Shown piece by piece: positions 50,622 through 60,373 of a stretch of DNA of 64,000 nucleotides (the stretch's first letter is position 1; each line of letters starts with the position of its first letter). Both the position numbers and the translations under genes were made by a program. The stretch lies in assembly GCF_021602585.1 (NCBI RefSeq), contig NZ_BQIP01000024.1, positions 1 through 64,000 on the forward strand, in the 5' to 3' direction. The DNA comes from Pseudomonas faucium. GTDB lineage: Bacteria; Pseudomonadota; Gammaproteobacteria; Pseudomonadales; Pseudomonadaceae. Under the pieces are notes generated by a model. It was not told the origin of the DNA, did no database searches, and saw nothing but the letters and a program-made list of their open reading frames with translations.

Positions 50622-53150
50622 TCACTGGCCGGGGCCTGGCCCCAGGAACCAGCGGAAATAAGGGTTGTCGCCGTCGCTTCTGGCCAGCTCGCGGGCCTCC
50701 CGCGCCCAGGCCTGGCGGTTGCCGTTGTAGGCATGCAGGCTGAGGCTGTAGAAGCGCGCAAGCGCCTGCCAGCGGTCGTTCACCGCACTGGCGAAGGCAG
50801 GGTCGGCGCCTTGCAGGGGTGGCGCGCCCTTGAGCGCCAGCAGCGCCGGCAGCACCCGGGTGATTTCCCGCGGCCGTACCCAGCCGGCGTACTCGATGCG
50901 CGGCTGGTCGTCGGTCACAGGCTTGGCGTCGCCGGCAAATCGTTGCAGCCCATCGCGGTCGGTGACCCAGGTCGCCAGCAGCGCCTGCGCCGAGTCCACA
51001 CCCACCTCCGCCAGCGCCTGGGCCACCGCAGGCTGCGCCAGGCGCTGGCGAATCCTGGGCACATCCAGCTGCAACGGTTGCAGCGAGCCGATCAGCAGCA
51101 TTTCGTGGAACTCGGTGGTCCACAGCGACGCATGGGGGAAGACTTCGATGAAGCTCTGCACCAGCGCGCGGCTGTCCTCTTCGTTCTGGGTCGGCAGCGG
51201 CAGCCACTGCGCGACCAGGCCGCCTGGCTCCAGGCGTGCGGCAGCGAGCTGGTAGAAGTCGCGCGAGTACAGGTTGACCACACCCGCCGCCGAGGGGGGC
51301 GGTGGTTCGAGGGTCACCAGGTCGTAGCGCTGTTCGCTGCGCAGCAATTCACGGCGGCCATCGCGCAGGCGAATTTCCAGGCGAGGATCACTGACGGCGG
51401 AGAAATTGCCTTTGAACTGTGGCGCTGCTTGCAGCACCTCGGGCAGCAGCTCGGCCACCACCGGGCGCTGCAGCCCCGGGTAGCGCAGCATCGCCCCGGC
51501 GGTGATGCCGGTGCCGAAGCCGATCACCAGCGCCGAACGCGGCTCGCCGCGGTGGATCAGCAGCGGCAACAGGGCCTGCAGGCGCATGTAGCGCAGCGAG
51601 GGCATGGCATCGCCGGTGTTGGATACGCCCTGGATGTACAGGCGGTTGAAGGTCTGGCCCTGGCGCCCCTGGCTGACCACCGCCACGGTGCCACCCTTGC
51701 CCTCGTGGTAGTAGGTGAGCTGGCCGTTACGCGCACCGGGCAGCAGCTCGGCCAGGCGCTGGGGCGGCGTGAGGGCCGCCACCAGCAGGGTCGCAGCGGC
51801 CACCGCAACCACCGCGAAAGCCATGGGCCGGCGCACGCCCTGCCCCCGCCACACCGCCAGCAGGCCGACCACTGCGGCTAGGCCGGCCAGCACCCCCAGG
51901 GCGCGCACCAGGCCCAGTTGCGGCACCAGCACGAAACCGGTCAGCAACACGCCGACGATGCCACCCAAGGTGTTGAGCGCCACCACCGCGCCCACGTCAC
52001 GGCCGACATGGCCGCTGTCCACCGCCAGGCGCAAGGCCAGGGGGAAGGCCGCGCCGAGCAAGGTGGTCGGCAGCAGCACCATGCACAGCGCCGCCGTGGC
52101 GAAGCGGGCGCACATCCCGGCCAGCTCGCTGCCGAACAACTGCAGGGCGAGCATTTCGGCCTGGGTCTGGGCCAGCACCAGCCAGCGTCCAAGCCCGGCA
52201 AGCTGCAACAGGGCCAGCAAGCCGGCCAGGGCGATCAGCAGGCCGAACAGGCCCCAGGGATCACGAATTCGATCGGCACGCCGCGCATACAGAGCGCTAC
52301 CGGCGAGCAGCCCGCCCAGGTAGGTGGCCAGCACCACGGCGAAGGCGAACGCACGGGTGCTCATGAACGCCACGATCGACTGGCTCCACACCACCTCATA
52401 GCCCAGGGCGACGCCGCCGGCGAGGCAGTACAAACCGATGGCCAGGCGCGCTTGAGCACCTCGCGGGGTCGACGTGCGCAGGGCCGCGGGCGGCAACGCT
52501 GCATCGCGCCGGCGGGCCAGCCAGGCGCCCAGGGCGGCCAGCAGGTTGAGCGAGGCGGCGGCGCAGGCGCTACCGCTAACCCCCAGGCGAGGCAGCAGCA
52601 CGAACGCGGCCAGCAAGGTGCCGGCGATGGCGCCTGCGGTGTTCGCCGCATACAGCCGGCCACCCGCCTCCGCCAACTGGCCGCTGGCCGGTGCCACGGC
52701 GCGCACCAGCACCGGCAAGGTGCCGCCCATGAGCAAGGCCGGCAGCCCGACCAGGGCAAACGGCAAGGCCCAGGCCAACAGGCCGGCGCTGCCTTCCAGG
52801 CGGGCGAACGGCCCGGCGGCGTGGGCCAAGCCCAGGGTGGCGCCGATGCCAAGCACCGCCACTGCCAGCTCCAGGCCTACGTAGAGCTGCACCGGGCGCT
52901 GCAAGCGGTCGGCCCAGCGCCCGAACAGCAGGCCGCCCAGGGCAAGGCCTGCGAAAAAGGCACTGATGCCGGTGGCCACGGCGTGCACTTCCACGCCGAC
53001 CACCAGCGACAGTTGTTTGATCCAGAGCACCTGGTAGACCAGGCCGGCGGCGCCGGAGAGGAACAGCAGCGTGGCGGGTAACAGCACCTGCAGGTGCGCC
53101 TTGCTCTGCGGCGCAGCGGTGACGACGGAGGATGCTGCAGGTGATGCCAT
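50622..53150 (-). CDS. fused membrane protein/spermidine-synthase-like methyltransferase-fold protein
   Basis: 842 residues from MASPAASSVVTAAPQSK. The first half is a polytopic MFS-like region with at least twelve helices: FLSGAAGLVYQVLWIKQLSL, GISAFFAGLALGGLLFGRWA and GGTLPVLVRAVAPASGQLAE. The second half is a spermidine-synthase-fold domain with LPLLIHRGEPRSALVIGFGT then GITAGAML, VAELLPEVLQA and DLVTLEPPPPSAAGVVNLYS. Family members are common in Pseudomonas and Gram-negatives, but polyamine synthesis has not been shown for them. A C-terminal extension (GDNPYFRWFLGPGPGQ) may be TPR-like. It lies 138 bp after the arylsulfatase, separated by a REP element. Confidence 0.85.
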   Translation of the reverse strand: MASPAASSVVTAAPQSKAHLQVLLPATLLFLSGAAGLVYQVLWIKQLSLVVGVEVHAVATGISAFFAGLALGGLLFGRWADRLQRPVQLYVGLELAVAVLGIGATLGLAHAAGPFARLEGSAGLLAWALPFALVGLPALLMGGTLPVLVRAVAPASGQLAEAGGRLYAANTAGAIAGTLLAAFVLLPRLGVSGSACAAASLNLLAALGAWLARRRDAALPPAALRTSTPRGAQARLAIGLYCLAGGVALGYEVVWSQSIVAFMSTRAFAFAVVLATYLGGLLAGSALYARRADRIRDPWGLFGLLIALAGLLALLQLAGLGRWLVLAQTQAEMLALQLFGSELAGMCARFATAALCMVLLPTTLLGAAFPLALRLAVDSGHVGRDVGAVVALNTLGGIVGVLLTGFVLVPQLGLVRALGVLAGLAAVVGLLAVWRGQGVRRPMAFAVVAVAAATLLVAALTPPQRLAELLPGARNGQLTYYHEGKGGTVAVVSQGRQGQTFNRLYIQGVSNTGDAMPSLRYMRLQALLPLLIHRGEPRSALVIGFGTGITAGAMLRYPGLQRPVVAELLPEVLQAAPQFKGNFSAVSDPRLEIRLRDGRRELLRSEQRYDLVTLEPPPPSAAGVVNLYSRDFYQLAAARLEPGGLVAQWLPLPTQNEEDSRALVQSFIEVFPHASLWTTEFHEMLLIGSLQPLQLDVPRIRQRLAQPAVAQALAEVGVDSAQALLATWVTDRDGLQRFAGDAKPVTDDQPRIEYAGWVRPREITRVLPALLALKGAPPLQGADPAFASAVNDRWQALARFYSLSLHAYNGNRQAWAREARELARSDGDNPYFRWFLGPGPGQ

Positions 53151-53192
53151 GCACGAAGCCCTTGTCTGGTGAAGGTTGCTACCGATGAATGA

Positions 53193-53281
53193 CTGTGGGA
53201 GCCGGCTTGCCGGCGATAGCGGCCGAACAGGCTGCGCTAGTGCCTCGGCTGGCCGCATCGCCGGAAAACCGGCTCCCACAG
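53193..53281. repeat. REP doublet, third site
   Basis: CTGTGGGAGCCGGCTTGCCG on to GCGAT (53193-53217) faces ATCGCCGGAAAACCGGCTCC on to CACAG (53257-53281). It is the same family as the doublets at 8.3 and 12.1 kb but with a different spacer. It lies between arylsulfatase and the fused MFS/synthase gene and may separate their expression. Confidence 0.85.
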
Positions 53282-53288
53282 GGGGGGC

Positions 53289-54857
53289 TCACTGCTTGTT
53301 CATCTTCTCCTCGATCTTCTTGTCCACATCGGCGCGGATCTGGTCGATGCTGAAGCTTGCAGGGCGCTGGCTAGGAGGATAGTCCACGAACGTCTGCAAG
53401 AACGCCGCCGCCTTGCGGGTACCTTCGAATATCAGGTAATCGTTCTTGGTCAGCCAATCGTAGTACTGGTCGGATACCACGTCCGCCCGCTCGTAAGGGT
53501 CCATGCGCAGGTTGAACATTTTCGGTACCCGCAGGCAGGTGAACGGCTCGCTCCACACCTTCAGACCGCCCGGCGCACGTTGCTCGCAGAACACCAGCTT
53601 CCAGTCACCAAAACGCATCGACACCAGTTCACCGTCGTCGCTGAAGTAGTAGAACTCGGTGCGCGCGCTCTTGTCGGTCTTGCCGGTGAGCATGTCGAGC
53701 TGGTTGAAGCCGTCCAGGTGCACCTTGAAGTTCTTGCCACCGACATCGGCGCCCTTGAGCAGGCGGTCCTTGATGTCGACGTCGCCGGTTGCCGCCAGCA
53801 AGGTCGGGAACCAGTCGAGGCCGGACATCATCTGGGTATTTACCGAGTCAGGCTTGATCTTGCCTGGCCAGCGCACCATCGCCGGCACCCTGAAGGCACC
53901 CTCCCAGTTGGAGTTCTTCTCGTTGCGAAACGGCGTGGTCGCCGCATCCGGCCAGGACCACTGGTTGGGGCCGTTGTCGGTGGTATAGACGACGATGGTG
54001 TTGTCGGCGACCTTGAGGTCGTCCAGGGTCTTGAGCAGCTTGCCGACATCGCCGTCATGCTCGAGCATGCCGTCGGCATACTCGTTGCCGACCATGCCGC
54101 TCTGCCCCTGCATCGACTCGCGCACATGGGTGAAGGCGTGCATGCGGGTGGTGTTCATCCACACGAAGAACGGTTTGTTGGCCTTGACCTGCTTGTCGAT
54201 GAAGTTGATCGCAGCCTGGGTAGTCTCGTCGTCGATGGTTTCCATGCGCTTTTTGGTCAGCGCGCCGGTGTCCTCGATCTTGCCGTCGGCACTGGCCTTG
54301 ATCACCCCGCGCGGCGAGGCAGCCTTGATGAACTCCTGGTCATCCTTGGGCCAGTACGGGCGCTCCGGCTCCTCTTCGGCGTTAAGGTGGTAGAGGTTGC
54401 CGAAGAACTCGTCGAAACCGTGGTTGGTGGGCAGGTATTCATCGCGATCGCCCAGGTGGTTCTTGCCGAACTGGCCGGTGGCGTAGCCTTCGGCCTTGAG
54501 CGCCTGGGCAATGGTCACATCGCGCGCCTGCAGGCCCACCGGCACCCCCGGCATGCCGACCTTGGACAAGCCGGTGCGCAACGCCGACTGGCCGGTGATG
54601 AAGGTCGAACGCCCCGCCGTACAGCTGTTCTCGGCATAGTAATCGGTGAACATCATGCCTTCCTTGGCAATGCGGTCGATGTTCGGCGTCTGGTAGCCGA
54701 CCACGCCCTTGCCGTAGGCGCTGATGTTGGTCTGGCCGATATCGTCGCCGAATATCACCAGGATGTTCGGCTTGTCCGCCGCACTGGCCAGGCCCGCCGC
54801 GAACGTTGCCGTGGCCGCGAGGGCGGCCGCCGACAACCATGCTCTTCTGGACTTCAT
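53289..54857 (-). CDS. periplasmic arylsulfatase (type I sulfatase)
   Basis: 522 residues. Signal peptide MKSRRAWLSAAALAATATF with cleavage near SAADKP. The sulfatase signature ENSCTAGRSTFITGQSALR contains the Cys that becomes formylglycine (C-x-A-x-R form). Metal ligands: IFGDDIGQ with the two Asp, and TTDNGPNQWSW. It removes sulfate from sulfate esters. The formylglycine-generating enzyme is not in the window, so activation would depend on one elsewhere. It is the last gene of the moxR-bat operon. Other sulfatases in this subgroup act on choline or phosphonate esters, so the natural substrate is uncertain. Confidence 0.9.
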   Translation of the reverse strand: MKSRRAWLSAAALAATATFAAGLASAADKPNILVIFGDDIGQTNISAYGKGVVGYQTPNIDRIAKEGMMFTDYYAENSCTAGRSTFITGQSALRTGLSKVGMPGVPVGLQARDVTIAQALKAEGYATGQFGKNHLGDRDEYLPTNHGFDEFFGNLYHLNAEEEPERPYWPKDDQEFIKAASPRGVIKASADGKIEDTGALTKKRMETIDDETTQAAINFIDKQVKANKPFFVWMNTTRMHAFTHVRESMQGQSGMVGNEYADGMLEHDGDVGKLLKTLDDLKVADNTIVVYTTDNGPNQWSWPDAATTPFRNEKNSNWEGAFRVPAMVRWPGKIKPDSVNTQMMSGLDWFPTLLAATGDVDIKDRLLKGADVGGKNFKVHLDGFNQLDMLTGKTDKSARTEFYYFSDDGELVSMRFGDWKLVFCEQRAPGGLKVWSEPFTCLRVPKMFNLRMDPYERADVVSDQYYDWLTKNDYLIFEGTRKAAAFLQTFVDYPPSQRPASFSIDQIRADVDKKIEEKMNKQ

Positions 54858-54886
54858 AGCTACGTTCTCCGTTTCACGTCACTGCT

Positions 54887-54961
54887 TTAGTCCACGACTT
54901 CGGGCACATGGGTTACCGACACGGGGCTGGCCCAGTACTCCTGCGGTTGGTTGTTGAAGTT
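54887..54961 (-). pseudogene. 24-codon in-frame tail after the HAD phosphatase stop (possible gene remnant)
   Basis: Directly after the TGA of the HAD gene (54964-54962), and in the same frame, 24 sense codons run to a TAA at 54889-54887. The peptide is NFNNQPQEYWASPVSVTHVP followed by EVVD. Twenty of the 24 codons end in G or C, like true genes here, and no other frame is as plausible. Either the HAD protein once had this tail and gained a TGA, or the end of another gene was fused here by deletion. No ribosome-binding site or start codon is apparent for it. Confidence 0.45.
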
Positions 54962-55987
<1,026 letters not shown>

Positions 55988-56000
55988 TGCCTTACCTCGA

Positions 56001-57320
56001 TCAGCGGCTTCGGGGGTTCAGATCATGCAGCGCGTGTTTGTCAGCGCAATTCGGCTGGCCCGTGGCAGCCTCCTGGCGCAAGCGCTGCAGCAGGCGCTTG
56101 CGCGCAGCGGCGCTGAGTGCAGGCTCGCCCTGGGCACCGTACGCAGCCTGGAAAAAGGCTAGCAAATCGCCCTGCGATTGCTCGCCACAGGGATGTTCAC
56201 TTGACGACAGCACACGTCGCCCGGTGCGGCGCCGAACCCACAGGTACAGGCCGTCCAGGCGCACCGGCAGGCGGGCGCCCTGCTGCCGGGCCTGGCGCAG
56301 GGCAAAGCCTGGCGAATCGAGCCAGGCCTGGTGGCGCCGGGCCTGCCAACCGCGCAGCCAGTGCCAGCCTGCCCGCCCCCATTCACGCCCGGCCCATGCC
56401 AATGCCGCCAACAGCGACAGCGCTACCAGCAGCACCAGCCAATGGCCGGAAAGCCTGACCTGCGCCCCCTGGCCGAGGGCCTGCAGGTCTTGCGTGAGGG
56501 AGAACGGTGCCTGGTAGGTGCCCGCCTGTGCCTGCACCTGCACCGCAGGCAGCGAAGCCGTGTGCGCCTCGCCCGTCGCGCCATCCCACCACTTCAGCTC
56601 GATGGCCGGCAGGCTGAAATCCCCGGCGGCCGTGGCCACATAGCTGACACTGTCCTCGCGCTGGCCGCCCAGGGTGCCGCCGCGGCCATCGCTGAGCGGC
56701 GCTACCTGGGGCGTCTGCACATAGCGCTTGAAACCTTCGACCTCGCTCAACGGCGGCGGCGGGATCAGCATGGCCTGGGCACCGACGGCCACCGTATGCA
56801 GGCGGCGCGTGATGCTGTCACCGACCCGCAAAGGGCTGCGGGAGCGCTCGATGGTCTGCGTCAGCTCCACCCGCTGCGCCACCAGGCGCTGCTCGCCGGC
56901 CGTGCTGGCAGGCCCGCTAGCCTCGAACGACAGCGGCTGGCTGCGCACGGTCAGCACCTTGCTATCCGGGCCGGGCTGAACGCCAAAGGCCAACGCCGGG
57001 ATGTCGAAGCGCTGCGCCACGGTGGGGGTGATCTGGTAGTGATAACGCAAGCCGAAGAAGGCCTTGCCGTCGAGCTGCCGGTTCAGGTGCTGGGCTTCGC
57101 CGCTGGGCGGGCTGACCACCGCGCCGGCCAGTTGCAGCGCTGGCAGCACCGGGGCATCGGTGAACCAGGTGTCGACCAGCAGGTCCACTTCCAGGTTGAC
57201 CGTGGCCCCGGTCATCACCGGTTTGTCCGGCACCAGCCGCGCCTGCACCCTCACCTCGGGGTCCGCCGCATTCGCAAGCCCGGCCAGGCACATCAACAGC
57301 AGCAAGGCCCTGCGAATCAT
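56001..57320 (-). CDS. batD: BatD-like membrane protein (oxygen tolerance family)
   Basis: 439 residues starting MIRRALLLLMCLAGLANAAD (signal peptide), overlapping the upstream gene by 4 bp (ATGA). BatD features: beta-rich periplasmic portion with RVQARLVPDKPVMTGATVNL, RYHYQITPTVAQRFDIPALA and YVATAAGDFSLPAIELKWWD. A C-terminal helix follows (HWLVLLVALSLLAALAWAG), then a basic cytoplasmic tail. The Bat proteins were linked to aerotolerance in Bacteroides; later work links the complex to envelope stress and MoxR chaperoning. Part of the moxR-DUF58-DUF4381-batA-batB/C-batD run. Confidence 0.88.
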   Translation of the reverse strand: MIRRALLLLMCLAGLANAADPEVRVQARLVPDKPVMTGATVNLEVDLLVDTWFTDAPVLPALQLAGAVVSPPSGEAQHLNRQLDGKAFFGLRYHYQITPTVAQRFDIPALAFGVQPGPDSKVLTVRSQPLSFEASGPASTAGEQRLVAQRVELTQTIERSRSPLRVGDSITRRLHTVAVGAQAMLIPPPPLSEVEGFKRYVQTPQVAPLSDGRGGTLGGQREDSVSYVATAAGDFSLPAIELKWWDGATGEAHTASLPAVQVQAQAGTYQAPFSLTQDLQALGQGAQVRLSGHWLVLLVALSLLAALAWAGREWGRAGWHWLRGWQARRHQAWLDSPGFALRQARQQGARLPVRLDGLYLWVRRRTGRRVLSSSEHPCGEQSQGDLLAFFQAAYGAQGEPALSAAARKRLLQRLRQEAATGQPNCADKHALHDLNPRSR

Positions 57321-58903
57321 GGCGCCTCCTTGGCCGCATCCTGCAGCGCGAACTTGCGCCTGAGGAACTGCGCCGGCGAAGTGGTGAGGTTGTTCAGCCA
57401 CAGCTGATCGGACGCTGCCTGGGCGGTCTGTTGCTGCTGTTGCTTGCCGCCTGCGCTGGGCGTCTGGTCCTCGACGACCTTGTCGGGTTTCTCGTCGGGT
57501 GGGTCTGCCTGCTGCTGGTCCTGGTAATCCTTGAGCAGCGCCTGGGCCAGCGCCAGGTTGGCCTGGGCTTCGGCGAACTCCGGCTGCAGGCGCAAGGCCT
57601 GCTGGTAGGCGGCAATCGCCTGGGGGAATTTGAACAGGCGCACGTAGCTGTTGCCCTGGTAGAACCAGGCCATTGGCGTATCGACCTTGCCCAGGCTGGC
57701 CAGCGCCGCCTGGAAGTCGGCAGCCTCGTAGGCGGCGACGCCCTTCCAGTACGGGTCGTGGAACTGCGCGGCAGCCTGCGGGTAGTGCCCATGCTCGAAC
57801 GCCCAGCGCCCTTGCTGGTCGGCGGTGAAGAAGGCATCGGCCAGCGCCCCCGCCCGGGCAGGCTGCGCGGTTGCGCCCAGCAGCAGGGCCAGCAGCAGGC
57901 CCGGCAGCCAGTTCACCCGCCAGCCCCGGCGCACGCTCAACAGCACCAGTAGCAGCAACGGCCAGCACAGCCAGTAGCCGGCATCCTTCCAGTGCAACTG
58001 CGCCTCCAGGCCACTGGCAGCCTTGAAATGGCGCTGGGCATGCAGCTCGATCCAGTCCAGGTCGTCGTCATTGAGCGACAGGCTGCCCAGCGGCGCATTC
58101 GCCGCCTTGGCCAGGCCCTTGAGGCCCTGGGCATCGAAATCGCCCTGCACCGGGCGCCCCTGGGCATCGAGCCTGGGCAGGCCCTGGGCATCGCGCAGCG
58201 GGCCACTTGGCTGGCTGCCGACCGCCAGCACCAGCACCTGCAGCGGGCTGCCGCGCAAACGCTTGCCGATTGCCTCGAACTGGCTGGGGTCGGCGCCATC
58301 GGTCAGCAGCACCAGGCTGCCGGGCGCCTGTTCCGCGTCCAGCAGCTTGAGCGCCTGGTCGATCGCGCCCAGTGCGTCCTTGCCGGGCTTGCTCATCAGG
58401 TCGGTGGCCAGGGCCTGGATGAAGGTGTCGAGCAGCGCCGGGTCATCGGTGGCCGGCAGCACCAGGTGCGCGCTGCCGGCGTAGGCGACCAGCGCCGTGC
58501 GCGCCCCGGCGCGGCGCAGCACCAGGTCGTGCAGGGTGTGGCGCACCGCCGCCAGGCGGCTGGGCGGCACGTCGTCGGCATCCATCGAAGGCGACAGGTC
58601 CACGGCAATGATCAGCGGTGCGCGGTTGTCGAGAAAGTCTGGGGTGTCCTGCTGCCAGGTCGGCCCGGCGGCGGCCAGGGCGCCGAGCACCAGCACCGCG
58701 CCGAGCAGGTGCACGGGGCGCCAGCGCCGCTGTTCCTGCGGGGTGATCAGCAAGTGCGCAACCAGGTGCGGGGCGATGATGCCGTCAAGCTGGCGGCGCA
58801 GGTCGTGCCGGCGCAGCCACAGCAGCGGCAGCAGCACGCCGGGCAGCAGCATCAGCAGCCACAGCGGCCGCAGGAAGTGGAACGCGCCAAGATCGATGGT
58901 CAT
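57317..58903 (-). CDS. BatB/BatC fusion: von Willebrand A domain plus TPR
   Basis: 528 residues. N-terminal helices frame a VWA domain whose MIDAS motif is IIAVDLSPSMDADDVPPSRL (DxSxS) with SLVLLTDGADPSQF. A further helix, GYWLCWPLLLLVLLSVRR, follows. The C-terminal half holds TPR repeats (WKGVAAYEAADFQAALASLG, WFYQGNSYVRLFKFPQAIAA) and a Gln-rich stretch. In Bacteroides and Francisella batB and batC are separate; here they are fused. Four-base overlaps on both sides show tight translational coupling. Confidence 0.9.
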   Translation of the reverse strand: MTIDLGAFHFLRPLWLLMLLPGVLLPLLWLRRHDLRRQLDGIIAPHLVAHLLITPQEQRRWRPVHLLGAVLVLGALAAAGPTWQQDTPDFLDNRAPLIIAVDLSPSMDADDVPPSRLAAVRHTLHDLVLRRAGARTALVAYAGSAHLVLPATDDPALLDTFIQALATDLMSKPGKDALGAIDQALKLLDAEQAPGSLVLLTDGADPSQFEAIGKRLRGSPLQVLVLAVGSQPSGPLRDAQGLPRLDAQGRPVQGDFDAQGLKGLAKAANAPLGSLSLNDDDLDWIELHAQRHFKAASGLEAQLHWKDAGYWLCWPLLLLVLLSVRRGWRVNWLPGLLLALLLGATAQPARAGALADAFFTADQQGRWAFEHGHYPQAAAQFHDPYWKGVAAYEAADFQAALASLGKVDTPMAWFYQGNSYVRLFKFPQAIAAYQQALRLQPEFAEAQANLALAQALLKDYQDQQQADPPDEKPDKVVEDQTPSAGGKQQQQQTAQAASDQLWLNNLTTSPAQFLRRKFALQDAAKEAP

Positions 58904-59901
58904 GCCGGCGGCTCCACAGGTTGCGTCCGCCGGCCTGCGAGCCTTGCGCGCGCCAGGGCCAGCAACTGGCCCAGCAGCAACAGCGCCAGGGCTGCGCCCA
59001 GCGGCCAGATGAACAGGTCACGCTTGGGCTGGTGGCTGAAGGTCTTGACCTGGTGCGGGGTCAGCCGGTCGAGGGTGGCGTACACCTGCTGCAGGGCCTG
59101 GCGGTCGTCGGCGCGGAAGAACTGGCCGCCGGTGGTGTGGGCGATGGCCTGCAGGGCGGCCAGGTCGACCTTGGCGTCACCAGTGGCCTGCGGGTCACCG
59201 ATACCGATGGTATGTACCACGATACGATTGGCCCGAGCCAGGCGCGCTGCATGCTCGGGGGTGATGGCGCTGCCGGTGTCGTTGCCGTCGGTGAGCAGGA
59301 TCAGCACCTTCTCCGGCGCCTGGGCATGGGCCATGGCCTTGATGGTCAGGCCAATGGCATCGCCCAGCGCGGTGTTGGGGCCGGCCATGCCGATGCCCAC
59401 TTCGTCCAGCAACATCAGCAGGCTGGCGTGGTCCAGGGTCAGCGGCGCCTGGGGGTAGGCCCCGGTGCCGAACACGATCAAGCCGATGCGGTCGTCCTTG
59501 CGCCGGGCGATGAAGTCGCGCACCACCGCCTTCACCGCGCTCAGGCGGTCGGTGCGCTGGCCTTCGGCGTTGGTGTAGTCGGTGGCCGACATGGACTGGG
59601 AGATGTCGATGGCCAGCATCATGTCGCGCATGGGCTGTTCGCGCTGGATCGGCCGCTCCACCAGCACCGGCCTGGCACAGGCCGCCACCAGCAGCCCCCA
59701 CACCAGCACATTGAGCAGCAACTGCCCGCGCCCGCCGCTGGCGCTCGCAGCGCCCGGCTGCTTGCCGACGGCACGGCTCATGGCCGCGAAAAACGGCACC
59801 CGCAGTGCACTGCGGCTTTCCTGGTAGACGCTCAGCATCCGGTAGGCCACCCAGGCCAGGGGCAGCAGCAGGAACACCCAGGGGTAGTCAAACTGCCACA
59901 T
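58900..59901 (-). CDS. batA: BatA-like von Willebrand A-domain membrane protein
   Basis: 333 residues starting MWQFDYPWVFLLLPLAWVAY. VWA MIDAS motif: MMLAIDISQSMSATDY (DxSxS); the metal-site Thr and Asp lie in AGPNTALGDAIGL and ILLTDGNDTGS. Two terminal helices anchor it (LFIWPLGAALALLLLGQLLA). It overlaps the DUF4381 gene by 14 bp. VWA proteins beside MoxR ATPases usually form substrate-activating chaperone pairs. Confidence 0.9.
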   Translation of the reverse strand: MWQFDYPWVFLLLPLAWVAYRMLSVYQESRSALRVPFFAAMSRAVGKQPGAASASGGRGQLLLNVLVWGLLVAACARPVLVERPIQREQPMRDMMLAIDISQSMSATDYTNAEGQRTDRLSAVKAVVRDFIARRKDDRIGLIVFGTGAYPQAPLTLDHASLLMLLDEVGIGMAGPNTALGDAIGLTIKAMAHAQAPEKVLILLTDGNDTGSAITPEHAARLARANRIVVHTIGIGDPQATGDAKVDLAALQAIAHTTGGQFFRADDRQALQQVYATLDRLTPHQVKTFSHQPKRDLFIWPLGAALALLLLGQLLALARARLAGRRTQPVEPPA

Positions 59902-60373
59902 GGTGCCCCTCGATCCAGCGGCGGCTGGTACTGAACAAGGCGTCGAGCTGCTGCGCCTGCAGCCCGAGCACCTGGGCATCCGGTGCATAGGCGAGCGTGT
60001 GCAGGGTGTCGGCAAAGCCCTCGGGCAGCGGCTGCGGCGCATGCCGGGCGAGAAACGCCTGCCACTGCGCACCGGCCAGGCTGGCCACCGGCGGCGCCCC
60101 CGGCATCGACAAGGCGACCCGCTTGAGCAACTCGGGCAGTTCGCGCAGACCCGCCAGCCCGCCGCCCGCCAGTTGCTCGAGCCGCTGCAAGGCTTCACGG
60201 CGATAACGCTCGCGCTGCCAGCGCCGCCAGCGCAGCGCCGCCCACAGCAGCACCAGCGCCAGCAACAGCACGCCCACCACCAGCCAGGCCCAGGTCTGCG
60301 GCAGGTAGCTGAACGGCGGCGCGCCGGGCGCCAGTTCGCGCAACTGGTCGATGGCAGGCGCTGGGGTATTCAT
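59888..60373 (-). CDS. DUF4381 membrane protein
   Basis: 161 residues. The N-terminal segment PFSYLPQTWAWLVVGVLLLA then LVLLWAALRWRRWQRERYRR is a single-pass helix with a basic stop-transfer region. The soluble tail holds ELPELLKRVALSMPGAPPVA and LAGAQWQAFLARHAPQP. DUF4381 genes lie between DUF58 and VWA genes in MoxR-type clusters. Role unknown. It overlaps DUF58 by 4 bp and BatA by 14 bp. Confidence 0.85.
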   Translation of the reverse strand: MNTPAPAIDQLRELAPGAPPFSYLPQTWAWLVVGVLLLALVLLWAALRWRRWQRERYRREALQRLEQLAGGGLAGLRELPELLKRVALSMPGAPPVASLAGAQWQAFLARHAPQPLPEGFADTLHTLAYAPDAQVLGLQAQQLDALFSTSRRWIEGHHVAV

